A DNA stretch of 51,091 nt from Gymnopilus junonius (lineage: Eukaryota; Basidiomycota; Agaricomycetes; Agaricales; Galerinaceae). Position 1 is the stretch's first letter. Every line of letters begins with the position of its first letter. The notes under the pieces were generated by a model. That model was not told the DNA's origin, did no database searches, and saw only the letters and a program-made list of their open reading frames with translations. Below are positions 10,567 to 21,425 of the stretch, piece after piece. The translations under genes were made by a program, and so were the position numbers. The stretch covers positions 1 through 51,091 of the forward strand of contig JADNYJ010000249.1 in NCBI GenBank assembly GCA_015501075.1. Direction: 5' to 3'.

Positions 10567-13329
10567 CTATTCAATATTAGATGCGAGGTGGGCGGGACGA
10601 GAAACAACAGCTGAGATCTAAGTTATGTCAGTGTAAGACCAGAAGGGTTCAATGGAACAAACGTCGTACCGCTCAATGGAACATGTATTACGAAGCCAGG
10701 ATATGAGTTTATTGTCTTGCGTGAGAAGCCGGAAAATAATGAACATCGGTTACATATAACATGATTAGAGTATCAAGACCCTTGAAATAGTCGAAGACGT
10801 ACTGTGTAATAGTTCCTGAGTGCTTGGTAGTCACTAGTTTTGCGATTGTAAGCACTCGGGACGTGTCAAATTCCGGCAGCAGCGTGTTTGACCTCCTTTT
10901 CTATAACTTCCAAGACCGGCAAAACATTGACTAGCGCTCGAAGCAGCATGGAAATAAAAGATGCACCGTCGAGTCAAGCCTCAGTATTGTATGCACCCAG
11001 AGTATAAAGAGCTCTCTGAAACAACGTGCATACCATTTCAGAATCGGATCTCAGTCCAAAACATTATGCGAGCAGCCATCCAAACTCCAAATCCAAAGAC
11101 ATGATGAGACTCAGGAGTCTTTCAGAAGGACAAATACAGAATACGTAGCCAGAATTAACCATTCAAGCTAGAGACGATGTATCGTTAGAGGAAGACGCAA
11201 AGGAGGGGATAAGACCGGATCATGATTATATGATCACGGAATGCCCTTGTCTATGTCCGACTCACAACCTATGACCACTCCCTCGCTTTTATGGGTTAAC
11301 GCTCTTAGGATACTAAGAGGAAAGACCCGGTCATTCTACAAAGATTAGAGATATGTGCTAAAAATCGAAACGTTAAGGAAGTGACAGAAACACAGACGTA
11401 TTAGTACGTAAAGTAATTTCATACCAGTTCATGCAAAGTTCATGAAGAACTCACCGTCACTATGGTTTTCAGCAACCCCGAAGCACAGAGTTGAATCCAC
11501 ATGTAGCAACGCCCAGTCGAAGATTGCCATTCGATGTAAAGATTGAAGTTTGACGTAGTTGGAGGTTCAAGTCGGACGATGGACGTTTGGAGGGGTTGAA
11601 ACTGAACTTTTGGAGCAGATTTTCACAGTGGTAGAGAGGACTCGTTGGATCGTTTGATCATACATTGAAGCTCCGCCAGCGCTGTAGCTGCTGCTGCTGG
11701 CGGCGGCGACGGCTGCATTGCTGGTGTCGGAGGTTGTGACGGCGAGGGTGACGGTGACAATAACGGTGACAGTTACACCAACAGTGGAGGAGGCGGTGTG
11801 AGGCCAGCAACGATCGAAGATCCCTTGCTGACCTGTGCTGGTGATCGCCCAGCTCACGGCTGTCCACAACGAGATTTCAGCTCTCGCAGGCTAGCGCTGC
11901 CCCCCTCATGTCCACCATCCACATCCACATCCGCATTTACGTCAACCCATGTCCACGTCCATGTTAACACCACACCCACGAAGTTGAAGATGAAGCCGAC
12001 AGAACAGTTCCCACAATGCCACCAATACCGATACCAATAGCGACCCCACAACGACAGCATGAATATGATGGGGTATCGGGTGGCGTGAAGATGTTTGCAC
12101 TAGAGGAACAAGATTGTTGGCTGGCGGTGAGGCTACGTCATGGTGGCAATTGACGGTGCTGGTACGGTGAGGTTTCATGCAGGGGAGGATGAGAACATAG
12201 TAGACGAAGAGTATAAAGTGGAGGACGGAGAGAAAGTGGAGGTTAGACTGGCGGTGGGAAATGTGGAGGAGGATTGTGGCTCGGCTGGAAGGCAATCGTG
12301 GATGACGCATGAAGAGTGGCTACGTCAATGTTGAATTGAGGCCCAGAACAAAACTTCAGGCGAGGGGAATAGGAGTTCCTGGGTATCAGACCTGCGGCGA
12401 TACTTGGATATGAACATGAACACGATGTCAATGTTCGATACCCCATTGTGCACCAGTAGCATTCAACCCCTTGAGAGGAAATAGGAATGAGAGCCGGGGA
12501 AGGTTGCAGAGGAGCGTGAAGTTGTGAATGAACCCCCACAACTTCCTCGAAGTAGTCTTCTTAGATCTCTACTGCCGGCCTGGTTGAGATTGAGATTCCT
12601 CGTGTACGGAGGGTCCTCGTAAGCAGTCATCTGAGTTGTCCAGTTATGGATGAGACCCATGAATACCAGATATTAGCCCACGTCCACGTCCACTCCCGCT
12701 CTCAACAGCCGACATCCAGACCCAGTCCCAATCCGAATTGTATCCCCACCAACCCCTCCGCTGTGAAGCTGGAGCCCTTGAAGCGAGAGAAGCTGGAGCA
12801 GAGGGCGAACAAGATGAGCATGAGCACCGCATGCGTTCCCAATAACATAGCATCTGCGCATCCGCCCTAGGCTTTGAATTCGGAGAAATCGATAGATGTC
12901 GATGTGACACCTCCGAGCCCCGGTTGGATGGAAGATCTCAGCTTACACAAGCCCAGAAGGCCGCCCAGGACCGTGACAAGGGCAACCCACCCGAAGCCCA
13001 GTGAATGAGAGAAGGAAGGATGCAGTAAGATAGATGGCCGTGGTGGCTTCCACTCCCACTCCCACTCTCATCAAAGGTAACCGTAAAGCACATCTACTTC
13101 AATCTTTCCCTCGTCGCGTCCTCGCCCTCTTCCCTATCAAGTGCGATCCGCACGCCTACAGCAGCCCACGTCATCCGACATCTCTCAATCCAAATGAAGC
13201 ACGCAGCTCGTAGCTCTCAAATTCCAAAGCAGTGAACGTCCTCGAATGTCTGGCGAACGGACCACCACTCCGCTCTTCATCCTCACGTACTGGTACGTAC
13301 ACGTTCGATGTTTGAGCGGTACGTTGCAG
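10567..13329. other. Unassigned, repeat-derived stretch
   Basis: About 2.8 kb with no gene recognised. Segments at about 11216-11310 and 11384-11478 resemble parts of repeat copy A (14668-14758 and 14148-14237). Open frames at 11.6-12.1 kb are short and biased (runs of Val, Asp, Thr, Ala). On the minus strand, 12.6-13.1 kb contains isolated hydrophobic segments (LGTHAVLMLILFALCSSF and VALVTVLGGLLGL) that could be leftovers of a membrane protein, but frames and splice sites do not line up. Confidence 0.3.
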
Positions 13330-14641
13330 GCCGGAAGCTGAAGCAGGTGAAGTAGCTGAATGGGTGAAGTGCTTGAAGTGCTTGAAATGTCGAAGAGAGT
13401 AAGGTGGCTGAAGTGGGTGGAGTGAGAGAAGTAGGAGACTTGGAAGCTGGGCCAGATGGCATGGGTACAGGAACCACAGGCGTTCATGTTCACGGGAACG
13501 ACGGTATATTCCAAGATTGAGTGGTGAGCGACATCCGCGCCTCCGCTCTAGGCTCGAATATGGCTGTAGACGATGAGATGATGAGACCGTGGATACCGAC
13601 AACTTCTCGTGGACAGAGGTCCAAAACGTCGGAATGTCCTTTCATGATCCGGCCACCATATAGTGGGGGGTTGTACACCCGTAAGCTTAATCCCTTGAGC
13701 GCGGAAGTGGTGATATGCCGAGTTGCTGGGCTTCAGCGTCGCCCTCCCATTCCAGTATAGTGGCTACTACCTCGTCCGGCGCTGAATATTTGAATGATGA
13801 TGAACCGACGTGGCAGGGAATGCTGCTGCTAGCGATGCATATGACAGGGTTGAATAACTGCTTTGTACCAGTACTTGAGGTAGGAGGTCGATTGAAGTAG
13901 GAAAAGGGGTGGAGTCGAAGAAGAGGAGTCGTCGGTAGTAGATATTTGGTGGGGAGCAAAAGACTGGGGTCGCTCTAGACAAAGATAAGAAACCAACGTC
14001 AGTATCAGGTAATTCGTCGTGAAAGTAAAGGCAAGGGGAAAGGAAGAAACAGTGAGCCACATACACTTCAATGAAGAAGACGGAGCGCCGACATTTCAAG
14101 TTCAAGAGTGGACGGAACGTATGGTGTAGAAGGTTGAGCCAGTTCATGTAGAATGACTGGACACGAACGTATTGGTAAGTCAAAGGCTTTCATAAAAGTT
14201 TCAGAAAGAACTCACTAATCAATGCTGCTCTCAGCCTTCATTAACTTCCAGAGCTTAATATGGGTGCAAAAACACGCGGTTGGAAAATGCCGTTCGAGAG
14301 AGGGTATGCCAGTTTGAAGTTGGACGATGCTGGATGTTTGCTGAATGAGGTCGCAAAAGAAAAAACGGATTCGAGAGAGGAGCAGGTTGGACAATATATG
14401 TGTGCAGGGTTACTGAAGAGCAAGTCAGCCAGGACTGAAAAGAACAATGAGGGAAAACGAACTACGTATGAAGAATTCGTAATCAAATTCTCAATCCAGA
14501 CCATTACGCCCAACAGACTCCAATTTCCAGTGCAAAATTGCACCAAGGGCACATCGAATACATCACACCGCAGGAGCCGTAGTATAATCCGCGATCCAGG
14601 TTGAAGGAGATGTATTATGAAAGAAAGACGCAATGCTCAAG
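13330..14641 (-). repeat. Dispersed repeat, copy A
   Basis: Homologous to copy B at 29059-30340 in the opposite orientation. The best-conserved part (14266-14604 here) matches copy B with about 20 differences in about 345 aligned bases (about 94% identity by eye). Similarity falls to roughly 70% towards 13330. Differences are spread evenly over all three codon positions in the open frame that spans this part, so the sequence behaves as non-coding even though a 114-codon frame happens to be open. Homology ends abruptly near 14641. No reverse transcriptase, transposase or clear terminal repeats were found. Confidence 0.75.
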
Positions 14642-15671
14642 AAATGGTCGCCAAGCAAGTAAGATTTGAATCACGATTACATAATCACAGAATACCTACC
14701 TCCGAGTCCAACTCACAACCGTCTCTCTCATCATGACCACTGCCTTGCTTTTGTGAACCTGGGATGCTGGACATTGACGCTACACCGCTAATTCCCTTCT
14801 TAGTGTTTTCATATTTTGGTTGATAATAGATCCCCTGGGGCGGCCCTTATCCGTGGGGTATCTTTGGTTTACTTCTCAACGAATACAGTTATGTCTCCTG
14901 TAGCTTGCACGCAGCAGGCTGTATGACGTTTTTGAACGAATTTTGTAGCTTCTTGGGCCGTCGTCGTGATGTGGTTTCTCCCATAATGGCCAGTTCAATG
15001 CTAAAGGGCAGTGCTAAACGATTTACTGTGAAAATCTTGGCAGATTATTAGCTGCTTCTTCCATGACCCTGGATGTTACGCGTTCCAACGACCGTCTCTT
15101 CTATGATTACCCATATTCGTGCACCAATTACATTAACGTTTCTAATACAAGAAGCAGCAGCCTACTCGCTGATATAATCCTACCCTTATGGTTCCGAATG
15201 TCTTCCTGTTCTGCTGTTTTCGCCCGGACCTTTTCATGATTTGCTCGCCAGTAATCCTACGTGGGGAGGCCTACTAAGAATGGAGAAGTTCAAAGGAAAG
15301 AACGGTGTAGAGAGCAGTAGGATTGTAAGGGAACATAGAATGGCTTTCTTCTACGGAGTTGACGTTGTAGCGATAATATTGATATCAGCCCTGTTCTGCT
15401 CAGGTCATCGTCGACGGCATGAAAATAGGGATTGGGATAAAGACACGTACGTAACGTACTGAAGAACGTGTCCTTTGGATCGGGAGTATACAGCTTTGAG
15501 TGAATAGGGCGCGTGATGCGGTTCTGACTAGAGAAGTGAACCTAAACAGAGGGAGACATAGACAGAAAGCACATACTGATACTCATTGCACATCTAAATC
15601 TAGTCTACATAATGTAATCTATCAAATGAGCAAATTGACAACGATTCTAGAGATTCCGTAAGGGCGTCGTC
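14642..15671. other. Intergenic, nothing recognised
   Basis: About 1 kb without a gene. The first 120 bases (14660-14760) share a diverged direct repeat with 11216-11310. The remainder is the 3' flank of the oxidoreductase gene and shows only short open frames. Confidence 0.4.
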
Positions 15672-16817
15672 TTACGGCGCCAGCAAAGTGATCTCTCCAA
15701 ATCCAGCATTTTTCTCCGCACATTCAAACGCCTCATCCCATTCCTCCATTTTAAACCTCCCAGAAATCTTACTATGTCCAAGCCCCAACACGCCCAACTC
15801 CACCATTTTGATCATCTCGCCCACGGCTTCTCTCGTGTACATCCACGTCCCTTTCAACAGAATATTCTTTTGCGTCACCAGGCCGATGGGGATCGGCACG
15901 TCCTCGGTGATCCCACCCATGAGCGACACGCGTCCGCCGACTTTAAGAGCGTACAGAGCAGCTTTGATGTGAGTTGACTTCGCGGCTTCAGGGGGAGAGA
16001 TATCGAAATATGCGTCGATGGGGCCATGTTTGAGAAGAGCGGCTGTCTCTGCTTGCTGATCTCCTGTGATGGGCACAATTTTGACGTGATCACTGATAGC
16101 GGCGATCTTCTTCAGGGCTTCCACGTTCCGACCCATAGCGATGACCTTTGCGCCCAAAGCCAACGCTACCATAACGGCTGCTCCGCCAAAGGAACCTGTA
16201 GCAGGAGCGACGACGACCGTCTCGCCTGCTCGCAGATCGATGTCTCTCAAACCACCATACGGTATGATAAGACGCGAGAGAAGACTCAGGTCGTCAATGC
16301 TATACCCCAACCCCCCAGTATAAACGCTTCCGAGGAGACGCGTCTCGTCGAGGATGCGGCAGTTCTCGAGAGGCATTTTGACGTATTCGGCATAGGTGCT
16401 GTCTCTCCATTCTCCGGACATCAGCTTGGCGCTGCCAGGGGTGACACCTTGGAGTATCCCCGAAAGAATCGCAGTACTAGGATCATCTCTCGCCCTTATC
16501 GCAATATCAATCAACACCAGCTGGCCAGGCTCGAGGAGAGTAGTGTCGGGCCCTATGGCTGCGATGCGTCCGATGGCGCCGGTGCCGATGACGAGAGGGG
16601 TGGGGAATGGGTAGTTGCGCTGGCCGTTGTAGGCCCCTCGCATGTAGGATACGACATTGGCGACGAGGACTTTGACGACGACGCTGCCTGGGCTGGGTTG
16701 GAGAGTTGGGAGGGTTTGGATTTCTGGCGCCTCGCTGGTGGATTTAAGGACTAGGGCGCGGTGGGTAGGTGGGAGTGGGGTGGAAGCCATAGTTATATTT
16801 GGAGGTTTCTGGACCAA
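15672..16817 (-). CDS. Zinc-less MDR-family oxidoreductase (GroES-like/alcohol dehydrogenase fold)
   Basis: Intronless frame of 381 residues, the usual length for medium-chain dehydrogenases/reductases. An N-terminal GroES-like domain (residues about 20-160, with PLVIGTGAIGRIAAIGP at 75-90) is followed by a Rossmann NAD(P)-binding domain with the nucleotide loop PATGSFGGAA at 205-214. The position where zinc alcohol dehydrogenases carry the Gly-His-Glu catalytic motif reads GTG, and no structural Cys quartet is present. That places it with zinc-independent quinone-oxidoreductase/enoyl-reductase-like members, so an NADPH-dependent reduction of a quinone or alpha,beta-unsaturated carbonyl is likely (inference). 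Methionine 10 (position 16790, MASTPLPPTHR) may be the true start because the MDR core begins soon after. Substrate is unknown. Confidence 0.8.
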   Translation of the reverse strand: MVQKPPNITMASTPLPPTHRALVLKSTSEAPEIQTLPTLQPSPGSVVVKVLVANVVSYMRGAYNGQRNYPFPTPLVIGTGAIGRIAAIGPDTTLLEPGQLVLIDIAIRARDDPSTAILSGILQGVTPGSAKLMSGEWRDSTYAEYVKMPLENCRILDETRLLGSVYTGGLGYSIDDLSLLSRLIIPYGGLRDIDLRAGETVVVAPATGSFGGAAVMVALALGAKVIAMGRNVEALKKIAAISDHVKIVPITGDQQAETAALLKHGPIDAYFDISPPEAAKSTHIKAALYALKVGGRVSLMGGITEDVPIPIGLVTQKNILLKGTWMYTREAVGEMIKMVELGVLGLGHSKISGRFKMEEWDEAFECAEKNAGFGEITLLAP

Positions 16818-17586
16818 ATCTTTGCGTTAACGAAGTTCTCAAACGTCCTTTTGTACGAGCGCTCAGTTAGGGGTATCAGCCATTGCCGAGTCAAGTATAC
16901 GGCTTAGAAATGTCCCTGACTAAAAGCCCTCCAGCACTGGGGCAGAAATGAGGTGTTCTACCGGCAGTCGGCTTATCGCCGCGTCAGCCTGAGCCTTTTG
17001 AAGTCGTAATCTCCAAACAAATTATTTTTGAGCGGTCTAAGTATACCCAAACCGAAGGATTCGATGCCGATAATGAGACAGGTTTGTCGTCATCGCATTC
17101 GAATAAACGGTGGTCACTGAGGGAAACAGAAACAGTGAAAACGAAACAAGAACAAGGACTGAAGTACTGAAGTTTCCCAGAGGCCAAATCGAAGCCGAAG
17201 ATCTCCCATTATAACATATCCAAACAGACCTCATAACCCTCAGACTTCTTCGTACCATACCTCCTCTCAAGTTCCTCATGCTAGTCGCTGTCACCTACGT
17301 ACTACGCCCGAGGCTCACTCTTCTTCGCATGCGTATGTCGCCCACTGTTAGTCCACAACCGACAACCTGAACGACATAACCATCACTCCGACTTTGAGCA
17401 CCCATCTGGATTTCGTTTCCTACGCATGCGTTCGTAAATTCCACAAAGATCGTCCTTGGAAGTTTGGAACGACCAGCAGAACATGAACTGTCGGCCCTAG
17501 TGATCAGGGCAGGTAAAGGTATGTTCAAATTACTTTATATCACACACATCTATTCCTGACGGTTTTGTCTGATCTGTTTTGAACAG
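16818..17586. other. Intergenic, nothing recognised
   Basis: About 770 bases between the divergent oxidoreductase gene (minus) and the RNase H-domain locus (plus). It probably contains promoters of both. No convincing exon was found; short minus-strand frames at 16.98-17.53 kb show no recognisable similarity. Confidence 0.4.
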
Positions 17587-18019
17587 ACATTTGCATCGCA
17601 TTTTGAAGGCATGAGTCCCATTCAAAAGCAGGAGCTCATACGTATCCTGGATCGAGGTGTCCTTCCGAAGCCGTCTTTGTTTTCGATTCCTAGTCTGCAG
17701 TCCGAGGTTTTTTTTGGGAAAATAGGCTACAAATTGCCTGCAGGTACGTAACTGCTTGCTCTGTTCTGTCACTTGCTCGAAAGCCTAAAACTGCGTCTCA
17801 AATCCAGGCATGCGTTCAAGATCATCTGCTCGTGACGTTGGCTGCGGAGAATGGACTGTGGATACGATCATCCCCACCTACAATTCGTCCAACGGTCCCC
17901 ATGCATGTGTTCAAGGCGTGTTATGGGACATGGGGACGAGAAGACGGGGCATAATGATATCGCCTCACTTCTTCCGTGCACGTAGGAGTACTGGCTCATG
18001 CGGAACTTCAATTACCTCA
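17587..18019 (+). CDS. Possible upstream exons of the RNase H-domain gene, unrecognised
   Basis: This stretch reads as coding in pieces. After an acceptor at about 17814 (aatccag) one frame gives ACVQDHLLVTLAAENGLWIR and continues through TVPMHVFKACYGTWGRED. After another acceptor near 17989 (cacgtag) the frame gives EYWLMRNFNYLNVNLNL up to a donor (gtagga) near 18037. Upstream, 17587-17655 may hold another short exon. The residues look like a genuine folded domain, but I do not recognise it and the joins are not certain. It could be the 5' part of the gene that follows or an independent small gene. Confidence 0.35.
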
Positions 18020-18196
18020 ATGTCAATTTAAACCTTGGTAGGACATCGAAGGGTGTGCCTGGTTTCTTTCTTTTCTTCCGTCTATTCGACTTGCATTATA
18101 CGAAGGGTGTATCCTGGAGAGGTGTGTATCTCTTTACTGGTGAAAATATGTTTTGTGTTTCTAACGACTACGACAGTGCCTCAGGACTGGGATATC

Positions 18197-20453
18197 ATGC
18201 CGTTCTTCCACCGTAGCCATACTCACCACCATGGCGAGGACGGATTCGACATTGGCGACGCCACCCATGGGTTTCGTGTTCCTCCCTATACCGCTCAATA
18301 TGAAGCAGAGTCTACTTCGTACGCCTCCCGCATCTGGGAAGAATCAGACTCGTGTTACTCGACCTGCCACCACCCGGAAGAATGTAAAGATTGCGCGAGC
18401 TACGAAGACCATCTAACTTTCTCCGCCCTCGCCTTTTCCCATTCCTCCTCCGACCCCCATTCCGATCCTTCTTCATCTTCATCTCCATCCAACCCAACCA
18501 CCAGCTCCACCCCACCGCTCGCCTCCTCATTCACCCATGGTATCCTCCAAGGTCGGTTTCTGCAGCGGGAAGAAGATGACTCCCTCCTCTCCTGGTACCG
18601 CTCTCGCCTGCAGCACGCCCAGCAAAGGCACACTGACGCTCTGCGCGTGCAGACGGGATATCATGCGGAGATGGAGATCATGCAAAGGGAGCTGACGGCT
18701 GTCAAGGATAGATTGATGGCCGTTCAGATAGCGTATGAGGATTTGGCGATGGCGAGGTTGGAGGATCATGGGTATCTTCCGACGTTTAATGGGTTGGGCG
18801 ATAGTGGTGCTGCCGGTGTGGGAAGCTCATCTGCACGCTCTGAGCTGTTGTCGCCATCGCTGGCGTCGTCAGCTTTTGAGGTGATGGGAGGTGCAGCTGC
18901 AGCTGCAGAGGCAGATGCGGATGCGGATGCTCGGAGAGACGTGCCACGTGTGGTCCGGGAGGCGAAGCTGTCGGACTTACTCGACCAGGAGCATGGTCAT
19001 TATTTCTTCGATGACGAAGATGAATTTGAAGCACTCCAGCAGCTTCATCTTATGGAGGATAGGGAGGGAGGAGTAAACAGATTTTGGTCTAGTTCACGTA
19101 GTGGGAGCTTCAGGTATGCGGTTTAGTTTTAATTTATTATTTAATAATTATTATTATTATCTTGGCTGACTTAACCTTTCGTTTTGATTTAGTGATGATT
19201 CTAGTGACGAACACGGCTTGAGCTCTGGCTCGCCGGAGTTGGAGAGCGACTCTTCGCCTTCCTCTATCTCGCTACCGTCATCGCCGAGCTCGAGCCTCGA
19301 GAATGTTTTCAAAATCTCCCCTTCAGCGTCTTCCTCGACTACCTCCTTGCTCCCGGCTTCCAAAGTCGACCAACCTCCAAACACCCCCTCCTCTTCTGCT
19401 CACGCGCTGGGTAATGGTGCACCACCACTACCACCGTCACCAGTATCACTGTCAGCTCCGCCCGCGGTACTAGCAGCTTCGTCAGCTTTGTCACCGGCAT
19501 CAGCTAGCGAATACGCCCATGACATAGCCCAGCTTTCGGCTTTGATGGCACAAGCCCATCAGTACAACTACAAGGGCACGGAGGCACTTAAGCGGATCAA
19601 GGCGCTCATCAAGGTGGCGGAGAGACTACCGAAGGAGGAGAGGACGCCGGTGCAGTTGTATCTGCTCACACACTGGAAAAGGAAGCGGAGGGGGAGCTTC
19701 GCCTCTGTTAATGCTTCTTCGACTGCGGCGGCGGCTGCGACCAAGACGGACGATCCTTCTGAATCTGCATCCCCATCGTCGTCCTCAGCGTCGTCATTTC
19801 CTCCTCATGGGCCTTTGAAGCCTCAACTCCCTCTTTATCGTCATCCTGATGTAGGATCGACTGAGCAGCTGGGCGCTGCTTCTATCTATTCACCCGAGAT
19901 ATACGTAGACGCCTCAGGGCAAGGCATTGGGTTCGTATGTGATGGCCGTTGGCTCGCGTGGACGTTCACGCCTAACCATCCCGCTATACCACGGGATTCG
20001 ACGGGCAGGGTGGTCATGTCCTGGGCGGAGCTGGTGGCTGTCGAGCTTGGGCTCTTGACGTACCTTGGTTCGCCTGAACTTTTGAATTCGAATTTGAATT
20101 CAAATCCAGGTTCATCCCCGCCATCCCCCTCCTCATCCTCCCCCAAGTCCAAACAGACCTCACGCACCCTCCTCATCCGATCTGACAATGAGGGCGTCGT
20201 CAACGCACTCCACACCCACACCTGGACGACTGCTTACGGCCTCTCTGGGATCCTCGCTCGTATCCTCTCGCGCGCCAGGGAGAGTGGGGTGAAGATCCAA
20301 GCCAAGTGGGTTTCGACGAAAGCGAATCCGGCGGATGGGCCTTCGCGGGGAGTGTTCTTCGGTAAGGAGAGGATGTTGGGGTGGGGAGGGGAGTTGGAGG
20401 TGATGTTGGGGGAGGTGCGGTTGGAGGGGGTCGTGCGGGTTGTTGGAGATTGA
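18197..20453 (+). CDS. RNase H-fold domain protein, likely retroelement-derived host gene
   Basis: Two exons joined by one intron (19114-19192, donor gtatgc, acceptor gatttag) give about 725 residues from ATG 18197 (MPFFHRSHTHHH). The N-terminal half has Ser/Pro-rich linkers, a coiled-coil-like stretch (YHAEMEIMQRELTAVKDRLM) and acidic and alanine-rich runs. The C-terminal 190 residues form an RNase H-like domain with all four acidic residues: D545 in YVDASGQGIGF, E585 in SWAELVAVELGLL, D637 in IRSDNEGVVNAL and D687 in NPADGPSRG. The last motif is characteristic of the RNase H of fungal LTR/DIRS-type retroelements. No reverse transcriptase, protease or integrase domain adjoins it, and the frame is intact, which suggests an exapted domain or a gene fusion. 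A further 5' exon may exist upstream. Substrate (RNA-DNA hybrid) is inferred only. Confidence 0.65.
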
Positions 20454-21425
20454 GAGGTGGGTGTTGCGGTTGAATGTTGGATGTTGGATGTGATGTTGGG
20501 TGTTGACGTTGACGTTGACAGCATTGGGGTCTTGAGCTTGAACTTGAGGTAGCGGGGGGAGGTAGTGATGCTCCTGAGTTGGGTGGTATTCGGTTTAGCT
20601 CTGGTATGGGTGTTTTGGATGTTTGCCTTACACTGCGTGTTCGTCTGTTATGCGTATGCTATTTGTTGTTGAATTGTTATCACCTGCTTCTCATCGATAT
20701 CGTACGTTATCGATATTCAATTTGAATATGAATTTCCATTGACTGTTGTCCGGAGCATCATCGATTCCATGGGCTGGACATTGGTATCGGAGGTAGTAGT
20801 TCAAGGTCGGCAGGCGGCATGGGTTCGAAGTAAAAAGTTTGAGTGTTTGTACTACGTGCACGTTGTTTTCTATCCAATTACCTGTTGTTCATTTGCTTTC
20901 TCTTGCTTCTCTCATCGAAGTACGGCATATGTCGCATATTCATACCTGACATTGAATTTCAATTTCGTTCAGACGATTGTCGTCCGGAGCTTCCTTGTAA
21001 GTCTGTCGACCTCCTATCTCCCAAGCGTTTAGCTGAGGCTAGGACTCCATTGAGTGTAGGGGCTTGGCTGCTGATGGTGTACCTATCAAATTCGCACATA
21101 CGTACCCCTCAAAATTTCCAAGAATAGTGAACCCCGTGAACTGCAATTTGGGGAAATTTTGTTGATTGTTTGATCGGCTCATACCCGCCGTTTGAATTCT
21201 CTCCCCCATATACACGCAAGTGGAAATAACAAGGGCGTAAATATAGAAAGCTCCAGTTGCACGGTTCAAACGAAAATAGACTGGCATTGCATAACCGACG
21301 TTATGCGGGAGAAAAGGACCACCGTTACCTCGAAGCGATAAGTATAAGAACGATGGGGGACGTGTGGAGCGAAACAGGCTTTTTTGGTGGCTTCCCTCGC
21401 TCCCCCTTTCCTCCATCGTCGCACC
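20454..21425. other. Intergenic, nothing recognised
   Basis: About 970 bases between two plus-strand genes. Short tandem TG-rich motifs (GATGTTGGATGTTGGATG, 20471-20500) follow the RNase H-domain gene. The part before 21426 should hold the promoter of the transporter gene. No exon could be supported. Confidence 0.4.

Noticed and set aside
14260..14604. 114-codon open frame in repeat copy A as a gene
   Set aside because: Differences from copy B show no codon-position bias, and neighbouring segments of the repeat are not open in step.
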